This document shows, one piece after another, positions 24,658-32,996 of a DNA stretch of 64,000 bases. The translations under genes were made by a program, and so were the position numbers. The notes beneath the pieces were generated by a model. That model did not search any database. It was not told the DNA's origin and saw only the letters and a list, made by a program, of their open reading frames with translations. The stretch lies in contig QQUN01000019.1 of assembly GCA_008501585.1 (NCBI GenBank), positions 53,022 to 117,021 of the forward strand. Direction: 5' to 3'. Each line of letters starts with the position of its first letter. Within the stretch, counting starts at the first letter, position 1. Source of the DNA: Pseudomonadota bacterium. GTDB taxonomy: Bacteria; Pseudomonadota; Gammaproteobacteria; Burkholderiales; Rhodocyclaceae.

Positions 24658-25092
24658 TCAAAGGATGACCGTGATCTCCTCCCGTCGCACCAGTTCCTTC
24701 TCCAGTTCGATGGCATCGATGGCCAGTGCGTCCTTGCTGGTGACCATGCCGACCGGGCGGCGGTTGTGGTCGACCACCGGCAGGTGCCGAAAGCCACCTT
24801 CGTACATCATGTGCAGAGCGTGGCCGAAGGGGTGGTGGGCGGTGGTGGTGACCGGGTTGTGCGTCATGACATCGGCGACGGGGGCCGTGTCGGCGTCCAG
24901 GCCCGCGCCGAGGACGCGAAAGGTGGCGTCGTATTCGGTGAAGATGCCGGTCAGCACGCCGTGTTCAGCGATGAGTGCCGCACTGAGCCGCGCCTTGGCC
25001 ATCTGGCAGACAACCTCGCGCACGGGGGTGCCGGGTGAGACGATCAGAAAACTGCCGGAATGGATGACGGATTGGATGGGACGCTGTGGCAT
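24658..25092 (-). CDS. CBS-domain protein
   Basis: A 144-residue protein made of two CBS repeats: residues about 10-65 (LIVSPGTPVREVVCQMAKAR, then GVLTGIFTEYD) and 75-135 (VMTHNPVTTTAHHPFGHALH, then HLPVVDHNRRPVGMVTSKDA). CBS pairs bind adenosyl nucleotides and regulate partner proteins; stand-alone versions are common and usually uncharacterised. AAGGAGA upstream supports ATG 25092. No partner gene is adjacent. Confidence 0.87.
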   Translation of the reverse strand: MPQRPIQSVIHSGSFLIVSPGTPVREVVCQMAKARLSAALIAEHGVLTGIFTEYDATFRVLGAGLDADTAPVADVMTHNPVTTTAHHPFGHALHMMYEGGFRHLPVVDHNRRPVGMVTSKDALAIDAIELEKELVRREEITVIL

Positions 25093-25399
25093 GTGAGTCT
25101 CCTTGTCGGTCGGGTATCGATTCGTCAAGCGGAAGACCTGGGGCGTCTTGGGTGTTGCCCGCGGTCTTCGCTACCGCCTGTGAGTGTCTCGGGGCAATGA
25201 CAATGGAAGCGTCTTTCGTGCCAGAAAGAGGTGTCGATGTTTGCTGCGCGGCAGCAATTCCTCGACGTCCGATTTACGGTCGATCCGGAGGTTTTGTGTC
25301 GTTATCTGGTTGTTCTGCAACATGTTTTGCCGGCGGAAAATGCGCGCCAGGACGGTGCGCCGGAGGGCATCTGCACCGTTGGGAGGCGTCGGCGGGACG
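25093..25399. other. 307-base region with no recognisable gene
   Basis: No open frame here has both a ribosome-binding site and normal codon use. The segment 25250-25330 is less GC-rich than the surroundings. It separates the CBS gene promoter from the end of cysN. Confidence 0.5.
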
Positions 25400-25429
25400 A
25401 AAAAAAGCCATGCCGAAGCATGGCTTTTT
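25400..25429 (-). terminator. intrinsic terminator of the cys operon
   Basis: On the minus strand AAAAAGCCATGC, loop TTCG, then GCATGGCTTTTTTT. The stem is perfect and the T run follows the cysN stop by about 15 bases. Confidence 0.9.
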
Positions 25430-25444
25430 CGGGGGCGGCGGCGA

Positions 25445-26725
25445 TCAGGCGATCATGCCGGCGCCGACCGTGTTGTTGGTCGACTCGTCAATGATGATGA
25501 AGGCACCCGTCGCGCGGTTGCTGCGATAGGCGTCGGCAAAGATCGGCTGGGCCAGCTTGAGGCTCAGCCGGGCGATGTCGTTCATCACCAGCGTGGTCAC
25601 CGGCTCGTGCTCCAGGGTGTTGATGTCGAGGCGGTAGTCGATTTTGGCGATCTTGGCCTTGACCTCGCGCGAGGTGTGGCGCACGAGATAGGTACGCGCC
25701 GGCGACATCGGCGTCTCGGACAGCCAGCAGACGTTGGCGTCGATCTGCTTGACCGGCTCGGGCGCTTCGGCGCTTTTGACGATCATGTCGCCGCGCGAGG
25801 TGTCGATCTCGTCCTCGAGCAGCAGGGTGACAGACTGTTCGTGGATGGCGCGGTCGATCTTCTGGCCGCCGATCTCGATGGCCTTGACGCGGCTGGTGAG
25901 CCCGTTGGGCAGCACGGTGACGGCGTCGCCGACGGCGATCTCGCCGGATTCGACCCGGCCCATGAAGCCGCGGTAGTCGTGCAGATCGGGGTTGGCCGAG
26001 TCCTGCGGGCGGCACACGAACTGCACCGGGAAGCGGAAACTCTCGGGGCGCTCGGTGTGCGCCGCCGGGGCGGCTTCGAGGATCTGCATCAGCGTCGGGC
26101 CTTCGTACCACGGCATCCGCTCGCCGCGCTCGACCACCATGTCGCCGGCCAGCGCCGACAGCGGGATGAAGCGCACGTCCTTGAGGCCGATCTTGTGGGC
26201 GAACTTGGTGTACTCGGCCTTGATGCTCTCGTAGGTGGCCTGGTCGTAGTCGACCAGGTCCATCTTGTTGATGGCGACCAGCAGGTGCGGGATGCCGAGC
26301 AGGTGGGCGATGGTTGAGTGGCGGCGGGTCTGGTTGAGCATGCCCTTGCGCGCATCGACCAGGATGATGGCCAGGTTGGCGGTGGAGGCGGCGGTGACCA
26401 TGTTACGGGTGTACTGCTCGTGGCCCGGCGCGTCGGCGATGATGTACTTGCGCGTGCCGGTGGAGAAGTAGCGGTAGGCCACGTCGATGGTGATGCCTTG
26501 TTCGCGCTCGGCCTGCAGGCCATCGGTGAGCAAGGACAGGTCGACGGCCGTCATGCCGCGCTTGGCCGAGGTCTTTTCCATGGCGTTGAGCGTGTCGGCA
26601 AGGATGGTCTTGCTGTCGAACAGCAGGCGGCCGATCAGGGTGCTCTTGCCGTCGTCGACGCTGCCGCAGGTCAGAAAGCGCAGCAGGCCGTTGTCGATGC
26701 CGGGCAGGTGTTCGAGTGCGGACAT
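25445..26725 (-). CDS. cysN: sulfate adenylyltransferase subunit 1 (GTPase)
   Basis: A 426-residue EF-Tu-like GTPase that drives ATP sulfurylase activity of CysD in cytoplasmic sulfate activation. The P-loop is GSVDDGKST (21-29), with switch II DAPGHEQY and NKMD as the guanine-specificity motif. The following beta-barrel domains are complete. The length fits CysN alone, with no fused APS kinase domain, in agreement with an APS-type reductase downstream in the pathway. It is the last gene of the minus-strand cluster, 107 bases after cysD, and is followed by a clear terminator. Confidence 0.95.
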   Translation of the reverse strand: MSALEHLPGIDNGLLRFLTCGSVDDGKSTLIGRLLFDSKTILADTLNAMEKTSAKRGMTAVDLSLLTDGLQAEREQGITIDVAYRYFSTGTRKYIIADAPGHEQYTRNMVTAASTANLAIILVDARKGMLNQTRRHSTIAHLLGIPHLLVAINKMDLVDYDQATYESIKAEYTKFAHKIGLKDVRFIPLSALAGDMVVERGERMPWYEGPTLMQILEAAPAAHTERPESFRFPVQFVCRPQDSANPDLHDYRGFMGRVESGEIAVGDAVTVLPNGLTSRVKAIEIGGQKIDRAIHEQSVTLLLEDEIDTSRGDMIVKSAEAPEPVKQIDANVCWLSETPMSPARTYLVRHTSREVKAKIAKIDYRLDINTLEHEPVTTLVMNDIARLSLKLAQPIFADAYRSNRATGAFIIIDESTNNTVGAGMIA

Positions 26726-26728
26726 GGT

Positions 26729-26826
26729 TTTCTCGTGATTCGTGATGAGTGATTCGGAATTGGTAATTCGTGATTCGAAGGGGGCGACAGCGTCGGCGAT
26801 CGGTCCAATGACCCATCACCAATCAC
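26729..26826. repeat. GTGATTCG / AATCAC repeat cluster between cysN and cysD
   Basis: Five or more units of the type GTGATTCG or AATTCGTGATTCG on the left part and CCAATCACC / CATCACCAATCACC on the right form a loose inverted array. It is related to the cluster at 18545. It occupies nearly all of the gap between the cysD stop and the cysN start. Confidence 0.55.
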
Positions 26827-26832
26827 CGCCTC

Positions 26833-27747
26833 TCAGAAATAGCCTTCCTTCTTGCGCTGCTCCATGGACGCTTCGGAGGTCTGGTCGTCCATGCGCGTGG
26901 CGCCGCGTTCGGTGATGGTGGTGGTGGCCGTCTCGGCGAGGATCTTGTCGACCGTGTCGGCGTCGGAGGCCACCGGCGCGGTGCAGCTTACGTCGCCGAC
27001 GGTGCGGAAGCGCACCATCACCTCTTCGATCGTGTCGCCCGGCTTGGCCGGGGTCAGGTCGGTGACCGGCATCAGCAGCTCGCCCTTGCGCACCACCGGG
27101 CGGGTGTGGGCAAAGTAGATCGACGGCAGCTCGAGCTGCTCGCGCTGGATGTATTGCCACACGTCCAGCTCGGTCCAGTTGCTGATCGGGAAGGCGCGGA
27201 TGTTCTCGCCCTTGTGCGAGCGCGCGTTGTAGAGGTTCCACAGCTCGGGACGCTGGTTCTTCGGGTCCCACTGGCCGAACTCGTCGCGGAAACTCATGAT
27301 CCGCTCCTTGGCGCGCGCCTTTTCTTCGTCGCGCCGGGCGCCGCCGATGCAGCAGTCGAAGCCGAATTCCTCGATGGCTTCGAGCAGGGTCACCGACTGG
27401 TGCTTGTTGCGCGATTCGTTCTCGTGCTTGAGCACGATGGAGCCACGCGCCATCGAGTCTTCCAGCGAGCGCACGATCAGGCGCTCACCCAGCTCCTCGG
27501 CGCGCTTGTCGCGGAAGGCGATGACTTCCGGATAGTTGTGGCCGGTGTCGATATGCATCAGCGGGAAGGGGAAGCGCCCCGGGCGGAAGGCCTTCTCGGC
27601 GATGCGCAGCATGCACACCGAATCCTTGCCGCCGGAGAACAGCAGCACCGGGTTGCTGCACTGGCCGGCCACCTCACGCATGATGTGGATGGCTTCGGCT
27701 TCGAGCCAGTCGAGATGGGTCAGTGTTTGTTGGGTGAGCGTGGTCAT
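26833..27747 (-). CDS. cysD: sulfate adenylyltransferase subunit 2
   Basis: A 304-residue PP-loop ATP pyrophosphatase that makes adenosine 5'-phosphosulfate from sulfate and ATP together with CysN. The PP-loop is SGGKDS (38-43). Family blocks such as FDCCIGGARRDEEKARAKER and LWNLYNARSHKGENIR are intact, as is the C-terminal QRKKEGYF. It lies between the small ORF and cysN in the minus-strand assimilatory cluster. Length is normal. Confidence 0.96.
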   Translation of the reverse strand: MTTLTQQTLTHLDWLEAEAIHIMREVAGQCSNPVLLFSGGKDSVCMLRIAEKAFRPGRFPFPLMHIDTGHNYPEVIAFRDKRAEELGERLIVRSLEDSMARGSIVLKHENESRNKHQSVTLLEAIEEFGFDCCIGGARRDEEKARAKERIMSFRDEFGQWDPKNQRPELWNLYNARSHKGENIRAFPISNWTELDVWQYIQREQLELPSIYFAHTRPVVRKGELLMPVTDLTPAKPGDTIEEVMVRFRTVGDVSCTAPVASDADTVDKILAETATTTITERGATRMDDQTSEASMEQRKKEGYF

Positions 27748-27755
27748 GAAGAGTC

Positions 27756-27878
27756 TCAGTGGTGCGTGTTTCGGGCGAGCAGGGCGCGGATCGCGGCGCG
27801 CAGGCCGGCGCGCAGCGCGGTCAGGCGCAGCATGAGGGACTGGCTCAGCGAGGGGCTCAGGTGGTGGGCCTTGGGCAT
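27756..27878 (-). CDS. candidate 40-residue basic small protein between cysH and cysD
   Basis: Sequence begins MPKAHHLSPSLSQSLMLRLT and ends LLARNTHH. The ATG at 27878 has a consensus AGGAGG eight bases upstream, and the stop lies nine bases before the cysD start, so it would be translationally linked to cysD. The chain is Leu/Arg/Ala-rich and could form one amphipathic basic helix. No family is recognised. It could be a leader peptide or a real small protein. Confidence 0.5.
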   Translation of the reverse strand: MPKAHHLSPSLSQSLMLRLTALRAGLRAAIRALLARNTHH

Positions 27879-27902
27879 GGGGTCATCCTCCTGTGATCGG
27901 GC

Positions 27903-28760
27903 TCAGGACTTCTTGACGTGCAGGCCGCATTCCTTGGCGGTGGGGTCTTCCCACCACCAGCGGCCGGCGCGGACGTCTTCGCCGATGGCGACGGCGCGGG
28001 TACAGGGCGCGCAGCCGATGCTCGGGTAGAACTGGTCGTGCAGGGCGTTGTAGGGCACCGCGTGCAGGCGGATGTAGGCCCACACGTCGGCCTCCGACCA
28101 GGCGACCAGCGGGTTGAGTTTTTCCAGCCCGTTGCCGGCGTCGAATTCGCGCGTCGGCAGGCTGGTGCGGGTGGCGGCCTGGGCGGCGCGCAGGCCGGTG
28201 ATCCAGGCTTTCTTGCCGGCCAGGGCACGCTGCAGCGGCTCGACCTTGCGGATCTGGCAGCAGCGCTTGCGCAGGTCCATCGACTGGTAGAAGGCGTTGA
28301 TGCCTTCGCCGCGCACATAGGCTTCGACCGCCGCCGTGTCAGGGAAGAACACCTTGAGCTTGGTGTCGTAGTGCGATTCGACCTCACCCATCAGCGCATA
28401 GGTCTCGGCCGGCAGGCGGCCGGTGTCGAGCGAGAAGATCTCGATCGGCAGCTTGTGGCGCAGGATCAGGTCGGTCAGCACCATGTCTTCGGCGCCGAAG
28501 CTGTTGGCGAAGGTCAGTTGGCCTTCGGCGCCGAACTCGGCAACCGCTGCCTTCAGAAAGGCCAGCGCCTCTTCGGCGCGGGCGGCGACTTCGGCGCGCA
28601 GCGCATCGGTCAGTTCGGGGCGGGTGGCCGGGTTTTCGACCGGGCGGCGCAGGGGAGATACGGATGCCAGTCCGGCGCCGGGCCGCCCCAAGCCGGACTG
28701 CGCCCCCTCGGGGGGCAGCGAGGTCGCTTGCGACTGAGCGTGGGGGTCGTTCTCCCTCAT
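27903..28760 (-). CDS. cysH: adenylyl-sulfate (APS) reductase
   Basis: A 285-residue enzyme reducing APS to sulfite with thioredoxin. The iron-sulfur ligands of the APS-type enzyme are present: Cys167-Cys168 (KRCCQIRK) and Cys250/Cys253 (IGCAPCTRA). The catalytic Cys278 lies in KECGLHVKKS. The core begins near residue 45; residues 1-45 are a low-complexity extension encoded by a palindromic intergenic-type repeat (28660-28750). A good AGGAG before ATG 28760 shows this extended start is probably used, and the stop of the DUF934 gene overlaps it (ATGA). The core length is normal for the family. Confidence 0.94.
   Translation of the reverse strand: MRENDPHAQSQATSLPPEGAQSGLGRPGAGLASVSPLRRPVENPATRPELTDALRAEVAARAEEALAFLKAAVAEFGAEGQLTFANSFGAEDMVLTDLILRHKLPIEIFSLDTGRLPAETYALMGEVESHYDTKLKVFFPDTAAVEAYVRGEGINAFYQSMDLRKRCCQIRKVEPLQRALAGKKAWITGLRAAQAATRTSLPTREFDAGNGLEKLNPLVAWSEADVWAYIRLHAVPYNALHDQFYPSIGCAPCTRAVAIGEDVRAGRWWWEDPTAKECGLHVKKS
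28660..28750. repeat. palindromic GC-rich repeat inside the 5' end of cysH
   Basis: Contains AGTCCGGC paired with GCCGGACT (28669-28676 and 28692-28699) and the CGCCCCCTCGGGGGGCAGCG block followed by GGTCGCTTGCGACTGAGCG. This kind of block is a familiar intergenic repeat in betaproteobacteria. Here it lies within the cysH reading frame. Confidence 0.6.
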
Positions 28761-29281
28761 GCTGCGCTCCTGTGATGGCGACGGAACAGCGGGTCGCGGT
28801 GCGCGATCGAGGCCTGGTAGGGCTCGGTGAAGTCGGCCAGGCTGGCCAGCGCCGCTTCGAGCTGGGCGTCGGTGTACTTGCCGGCGGCTGGCGACAGGGC
28901 GTCAAAACCGCAGCGGAAGTAGGCGTTGAACTGGTCGCGCAGCACGTCGCCCACCGCGCGCAGCTCGCCGGTGTAGCCGTAGCGGCTGCGCAGCAAGGTG
29001 GCGATGGAGTAGCCGCGGCCATCGACAAACTTGGGGAAGTTCACCGCCACCAGCGGCAGCGTGGCGAGCTGGTCGGCGAGTGCGGCCGGGTCGTCGGCAC
29101 CGTCGAGCAGCGGGGCCACGTCGCCGCGCGCCGCCAGTGCGGGTTGCGCCTGCCACACGGCGAGCGGCACGAGCCACTGGCCGGCGGGCACGGTCACGCC
29201 GGCCGCATCGGCCTCGGCGTCCAGCGCCAGCACCTGCCAGGTGTCGTCGATGATCTGCTGGTTCTTGATGAGCTTAGCCAT
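28757..29281 (-). CDS. DUF934 family protein, sulfite-reduction accessory
   Basis: A 174-residue protein of DUF934, found next to cysI and cysH in many beta- and alphaproteobacteria and thought to assist assimilatory sulfite reduction, possibly as an electron-transfer partner replacing CysJ. Hallmarks are VNFPKFVDGRGYSIATLLR and GELRAVGDVLRDQFNAYFRC. Its 5' end overlaps the 3' end of cysI by eight bases and its stop overlaps the cysH start, so all three are coupled. The biochemical role is unproven. Confidence 0.9.
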   Translation of the reverse strand: MAKLIKNQQIIDDTWQVLALDAEADAAGVTVPAGQWLVPLAVWQAQPALAARGDVAPLLDGADDPAALADQLATLPLVAVNFPKFVDGRGYSIATLLRSRYGYTGELRAVGDVLRDQFNAYFRCGFDALSPAAGKYTDAQLEAALASLADFTEPYQASIAHRDPLFRRHHRSAA

Positions 29282-30959
29282 TGGCCACCTTCCTTTGTGC
29301 CGGCGTCTTGTCGCCGTACACCGCTTGCTTGAACGGTTCGACCCCGATGCGATGGACGGTGTCGATGAACAGCTCGTCCTCGTGGCGGTGGGCGATGTAG
29401 GTATTGATGAGGGTCTCGATCACGTCGGGCACGTCGGCCGCGGCGAAGGACGGGCCGATCACCTTGCCGAGGCTGGCGTCGTTGCCCTGGCGCCCGCCGA
29501 TGGTGATCTGGTACCACTCTTCGTTGTTCTTATCGACGCCGAGGATGCCGATGTGGCCGACGTGGTGATGGCCACAGGCGTTCATGCAGCCGGAGATGTT
29601 GAGCTCCAGTTCGCCGATGTCGTGCAGGTAGTCGAGGTCGTCGAAGCGGCGCTGGACCGACTCGGCGATGGGGATCGACTTGGCATTGGCCAGGTTGCAG
29701 AAGTCGCCGCCCGGGCAGCACACGATGTCGGTGAGCAGGCCGATGTTCGGCGTGGCGAGGCCCGCGTCGCGCGCCGCTTGCCACAGGGCGAAGAGATCGG
29801 ACTGGCGCACGTCGGCGAGCACCACGTTCTGCTCGTGGGTGACGCGCACTTCGCCAAAGCTGAAGCGGTCGGCAAAGTCGGCCACGGTGTCGAGCTGGCC
29901 GTCGGTGATGTCGCCCGGGGCAATGCCGGTCTTCTTCAGCGACAGCACGACGCTGGCGAAGCCCGGCTGCTTGTGGGCGCGCACATTGCGCTTGGCCCAG
30001 GCGGCGAAGGGCTTGTTTTCGGCCAGTGCGGCGGTGTAGCCCGCATCGGTGGCGGGCAGCGCGGCATAGTCCGGATCAACGAAACAGGCTGCGATGCGGT
30101 CGACCTCGGCCTGGGTCAGCGTGGCCGGCCCGTCCTTGAGGTGGGCCCATTCGGCCTCGACCTGGTCGCGGAAGGCTTCGGCACCGAGCGCCTTGACGAG
30201 GATCTTGATGCGCGCCTTGTACATGTTGTCGCGACGGCCGAAGCGGTTGTAGACCCGCAGGATGGCTTCGCAATAGGTGAGCAGGTGCGGCCAGGCCACG
30301 AAGGTGCTGATCTCCTGGCCGATGATCGGCGTGCGGCCCAGACCGCCGCCGACGAACACGCGGAAGCCCAGCTCGCCCGCTGCGTTGGTGACCAGCTCCA
30401 GGCCGATGTCGTGGGCGCGGATCACGGCGCGGTCGTCGGCCGCGCCATTGACGGCGATCTTGAACTTGCGCGGCAGGAAGGCGAATTCCGGGTGGAAGGT
30501 GCTCCACTGGCGCAGGATCTCGCACCACGGACGCGGGTCGACGCGCTCGTCGGCGGCCACGCCGGCGAAGGGGTCGGAGGTCACGTTGCGGATGCAGTTG
30601 CCCGAGGTCTGGATGGCGTGCATCTGCACCGTGGCCAGCTCGCCCAGGATGGTGGGGATGGTTTCCAGCCTGGGCCAGTTGAACTGCATGTTCTGGCGCG
30701 TGCTGAAGTGGCCGTAGCCCTTGTCGTAGGTGCGGGCGATGTGCGCCAGCTTGCGCACCTGGTCGGCGCGCAGGTTGCCGTAGGGCACGGCGATGCGCAG
30801 CATCGGTGCGTGCTTCTGGATGTAGACGCCGTTCTGCAGGCGCAGCGGACGGTACTCGTCTTCGCTCAGTTCGCCGGCAAGATAGCGCTCGGTCTGGTTG
30901 GTGAACTGGGCAACCCGTTCATCCACCAGCTTCTGGTCGTAAGCGTCGTAGCGATACAT
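29274..30959 (-). CDS. cysI: assimilatory sulfite reductase, siroheme/iron-sulfur subunit
   Basis: A 561-residue nitrite/sulfite reductase haemoprotein reducing sulfite to sulfide. It has the duplicated ferredoxin-like and siroheme domains. Siroheme-Fe4S4 ligands are in IVCCPGGDFCNLA (about residues 395-407) and SGCMNACGHHHVGHIG. No flavoprotein cysJ is nearby, so electrons probably come from ferredoxin or through the DUF934 partner. It is the first enzyme gene of the minus-strand cluster after the TauE-type permease. Length and motifs are complete. Confidence 0.93.
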   Translation of the reverse strand: MYRYDAYDQKLVDERVAQFTNQTERYLAGELSEDEYRPLRLQNGVYIQKHAPMLRIAVPYGNLRADQVRKLAHIARTYDKGYGHFSTRQNMQFNWPRLETIPTILGELATVQMHAIQTSGNCIRNVTSDPFAGVAADERVDPRPWCEILRQWSTFHPEFAFLPRKFKIAVNGAADDRAVIRAHDIGLELVTNAAGELGFRVFVGGGLGRTPIIGQEISTFVAWPHLLTYCEAILRVYNRFGRRDNMYKARIKILVKALGAEAFRDQVEAEWAHLKDGPATLTQAEVDRIAACFVDPDYAALPATDAGYTAALAENKPFAAWAKRNVRAHKQPGFASVVLSLKKTGIAPGDITDGQLDTVADFADRFSFGEVRVTHEQNVVLADVRQSDLFALWQAARDAGLATPNIGLLTDIVCCPGGDFCNLANAKSIPIAESVQRRFDDLDYLHDIGELELNISGCMNACGHHHVGHIGILGVDKNNEEWYQITIGGRQGNDASLGKVIGPSFAAADVPDVIETLINTYIAHRHEDELFIDTVHRIGVEPFKQAVYGDKTPAQRKVANG

Positions 30960-30968
30960 ATTCTTCTC

Positions 30969-31748
30969 TCAGTGAGTAATCATTTTTGCGCCCACCAGCA
31001 CCAGGGTGCTGGCCAGGATCGGACGCAGAACGCGGTCGGGGACCCGCGCTGAAACATGGCTTCCCAGCCAGATGCCCGGCAGGGAGCCCACCAGCAGGCT
31101 GCCCAGCAGGGCCCAGTCCACCGTGCCCAGCGCCCAGTGGCCCAGGCCGGCCACCGCCGTCAGCGGCACCGCATGGGCGATGTCGGAACCGACGATGCGC
31201 AGCGCAGGCAGCGCAGGATACAGAAAGAACAGCGCCGTGACGCCGAGTGCACCGGCGCCGACCGACGAGATCGACACCAGCACCCCGAGGATCGCGCCGG
31301 TCAGGATGGTCAGGTTGCGGGTGCGCACCGGATTGGGTGTCGCGCCCATGATCCGGGTCGAAAAAGCCTGAATGCGGCTGCGGAACAGGATCGCCACCGC
31401 GGTCAGCACCAGCGCCACGCCGAGCGCGAAGGTGATCACATGCGTGGCGCCGCCCATGCCGCCCGGCGCGTAGCGGTGCACCGCCCACAGGGTGACCAGT
31501 GCCGCAGGGATGCTGCCGGAGGCCAGGCGCCGGGTGATCTGCCAGTCCACCGAGCCTTTCAGGCTGTGCGCCAGCGTGCCGCCCGCCTTGGTGATGGCGG
31601 CGTAGAGCAGGTCGGTGCCGACGGCGACCGACGGGTGGATGCCGAACATCAACACCAGCAACGGCGTCATCAGCGAGCCGCCGCCCACGCCGGTGAGTCC
31701 GACGATGGCGCCAACCGCGAATCCGGCGAGGGTGTAGGCAAAGTCCAT
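30969..31748 (-). CDS. TauE/SafE-family permease in the cys cluster
   Basis: A 259-residue membrane protein with about eight hydrophobic segments, the N-terminal GAIVGLTGVGGGSLMTPLLV motif and the second repeat VSISSVGAGALGVTALFFLY. It lies nine bases upstream of cysI, first in the operon and divergent from cysB. A role in sulfate uptake or sulfite export is therefore likely, comparable to CysZ or TauE. ATG 31748 was chosen over 31778 because it starts directly at the first membrane segment; neither has a strong ribosome-binding site. Confidence 0.87.
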   Translation of the reverse strand: MDFAYTLAGFAVGAIVGLTGVGGGSLMTPLLVLMFGIHPSVAVGTDLLYAAITKAGGTLAHSLKGSVDWQITRRLASGSIPAALVTLWAVHRYAPGGMGGATHVITFALGVALVLTAVAILFRSRIQAFSTRIMGATPNPVRTRNLTILTGAILGVLVSISSVGAGALGVTALFFLYPALPALRIVGSDIAHAVPLTAVAGLGHWALGTVDWALLGSLLVGSLPGIWLGSHVSARVPDRVLRPILASTLVLVGAKMITH

Positions 31749-31891
31749 GTGATCCAACCTGTCGATGTTGCATTGCATCGTACGGATTGCAGATAGATCG
31801 GAACAGCCTTGCCGGGTTAAACTTTAATAATCAAAAGTTATTTAGATGGCGCTGCCGCGTGCCGGCAGGCCGATACCGTGGAGCGCTGATC

Positions 31892-32833
31892 GTGAACTTC
31901 CAGCAACTGCGTTACATCGTCGAAGTCGATCGCAATGGCCTGAACGTGTCCGAGGCGGCCGACACCCTGTTCACCTCGCAGCCCGGCGTGTCGAAACAGA
32001 TCCGCGCGCTCGAGGAGGAGCTGGGCGTGGCCATCTTTGTGCGCCACGGCAAGCGCATTGTCGACGTGACCGAGCCCGGACGCGAGGTGCTGGCGATTGC
32101 CCGCCGGGTGCTGGCCGATGCCGACAACCTTCACCGGGTCGGCGAGGAGTTCCGCAACGAGGGGCAGGGCCGCCTGTCGATCGCCACCACCCACACCCAG
32201 GCGCGCTACATGCTGCCCAAGGTGATCGCCGAGTTCACCCGGCGCTACCCCAAGGTGCGGCTGGAACTGCACCAGGGCAGCCCGCGCCAGGTGTGCGACA
32301 TGGTGCTGTCGGGCGACGCCGATCTGGTGATCGCCACCGAGGCGATCGCCGAATACCCCGACCTGGTGATGCTGCCGTGTTACCAGTGGAACCGCGGCGT
32401 CGTCGCGCCCTCGGACCACCCCATCCTCAAGGCGCGGCCGCTCACTCTGGAGGAGATCGCGCGCTGGCCGATCATCACCTACGACTCGGCCTTTACCGGG
32501 CGCGGCCAGATGAACAAGGCCTTTCTGGGGCGCGGCCTGAAGCCGAACGTGGTGCTCACCGCCATCGACTCGGACGTGATCAAGACCTATGTGCGCATGG
32601 GCCTGGGCATCGGCATCGTCGCCAGCATGGCCTTCGACCCGTTGATGGACAAGGGGCTGGGCATGAGCGATGCCGGCCACCTGTTCGAGTCGAGCACCAC
32701 GCGCATCGGCATCCGGCGCAATGTGTGGCTGCGCGGCTATGTGTACGCCTTTGTCGAACTGTTCGCACCGGCACTGACGCGGCGGGTGGTGGATGCGGCG
32801 CGCGAGGGCGGTGGAACCGATCCGGGGCTGTAG
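31892..32833 (+). CDS. cysB: LysR-type regulator of cysteine biosynthesis
   Basis: A 313-residue LysR-family regulator. The N-terminal winged helix (NFQQLRYIVEVDRNGLNVSE, then SQPGVSKQIRALEEELG) and the effector domain show the CysB/Cbl pattern, including TTHTQARYMLPKVIAEF and the sulfate/acetylserine pocket region (SGDADLVIATEAIAEY). It is divergent from the cys cluster it presumably activates in response to O- or N-acetylserine. Start is GTG 31892, where the family aligns. The gap of 143 bases to the permease should contain the shared control region. Confidence 0.93.
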   Translation: MNFQQLRYIVEVDRNGLNVSEAADTLFTSQPGVSKQIRALEEELGVAIFVRHGKRIVDVTEPGREVLAIARRVLADADNLHRVGEEFRNEGQGRLSIATTHTQARYMLPKVIAEFTRRYPKVRLELHQGSPRQVCDMVLSGDADLVIATEAIAEYPDLVMLPCYQWNRGVVAPSDHPILKARPLTLEEIARWPIITYDSAFTGRGQMNKAFLGRGLKPNVVLTAIDSDVIKTYVRMGLGIGIVASMAFDPLMDKGLGMSDAGHLFESSTTRIGIRRNVWLRGYVYAFVELFAPALTRRVVDAAREGGGTDPGL

Positions 32834-32996
32834 CCGAGTCAGAACGTGTGAATGAATCGACTGCGCGTGCCGATGGCTGCGTTGCTCACTCGCGCACGCC
32901 TCGCCTAGCGATTTGAGATGTCTCGTCGTTTGCTCGCGTAGTTGCCAAATGCGGCCTTGCACTCGGCCCTGCTCGCGATGATGTCTTCGCAAGTTC
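32834..32996. other. 163-base gap between cysB and asparaginase
   Basis: No gene is seen. The convergent gap contains repeated words such as TCGCGCACGCC and TTGCTCGCG but no T-tailed hairpin was identified. It resembles an intergenic repeat but no second copy was found in this window. Confidence 0.4.

Noticed and set aside
25231..25494. Open frame between the CBS gene and cysN
   Set aside because: No ribosome-binding site, overlaps the cys terminator and the cysN 3' end, and has no family resemblance.
25445..26725. CysN as a CysN-CysC (NodQ-type) fusion
   Set aside because: The protein ends at 426 residues, with no APS kinase domain; CysH has APS-reductase cysteines, so APS kinase is not needed.
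29031..31052. 673-codon plus-strand frame over the cysI region
   Set aside because: Antisense to strongly conserved sulfite reductase; no motif and no ribosome-binding site.
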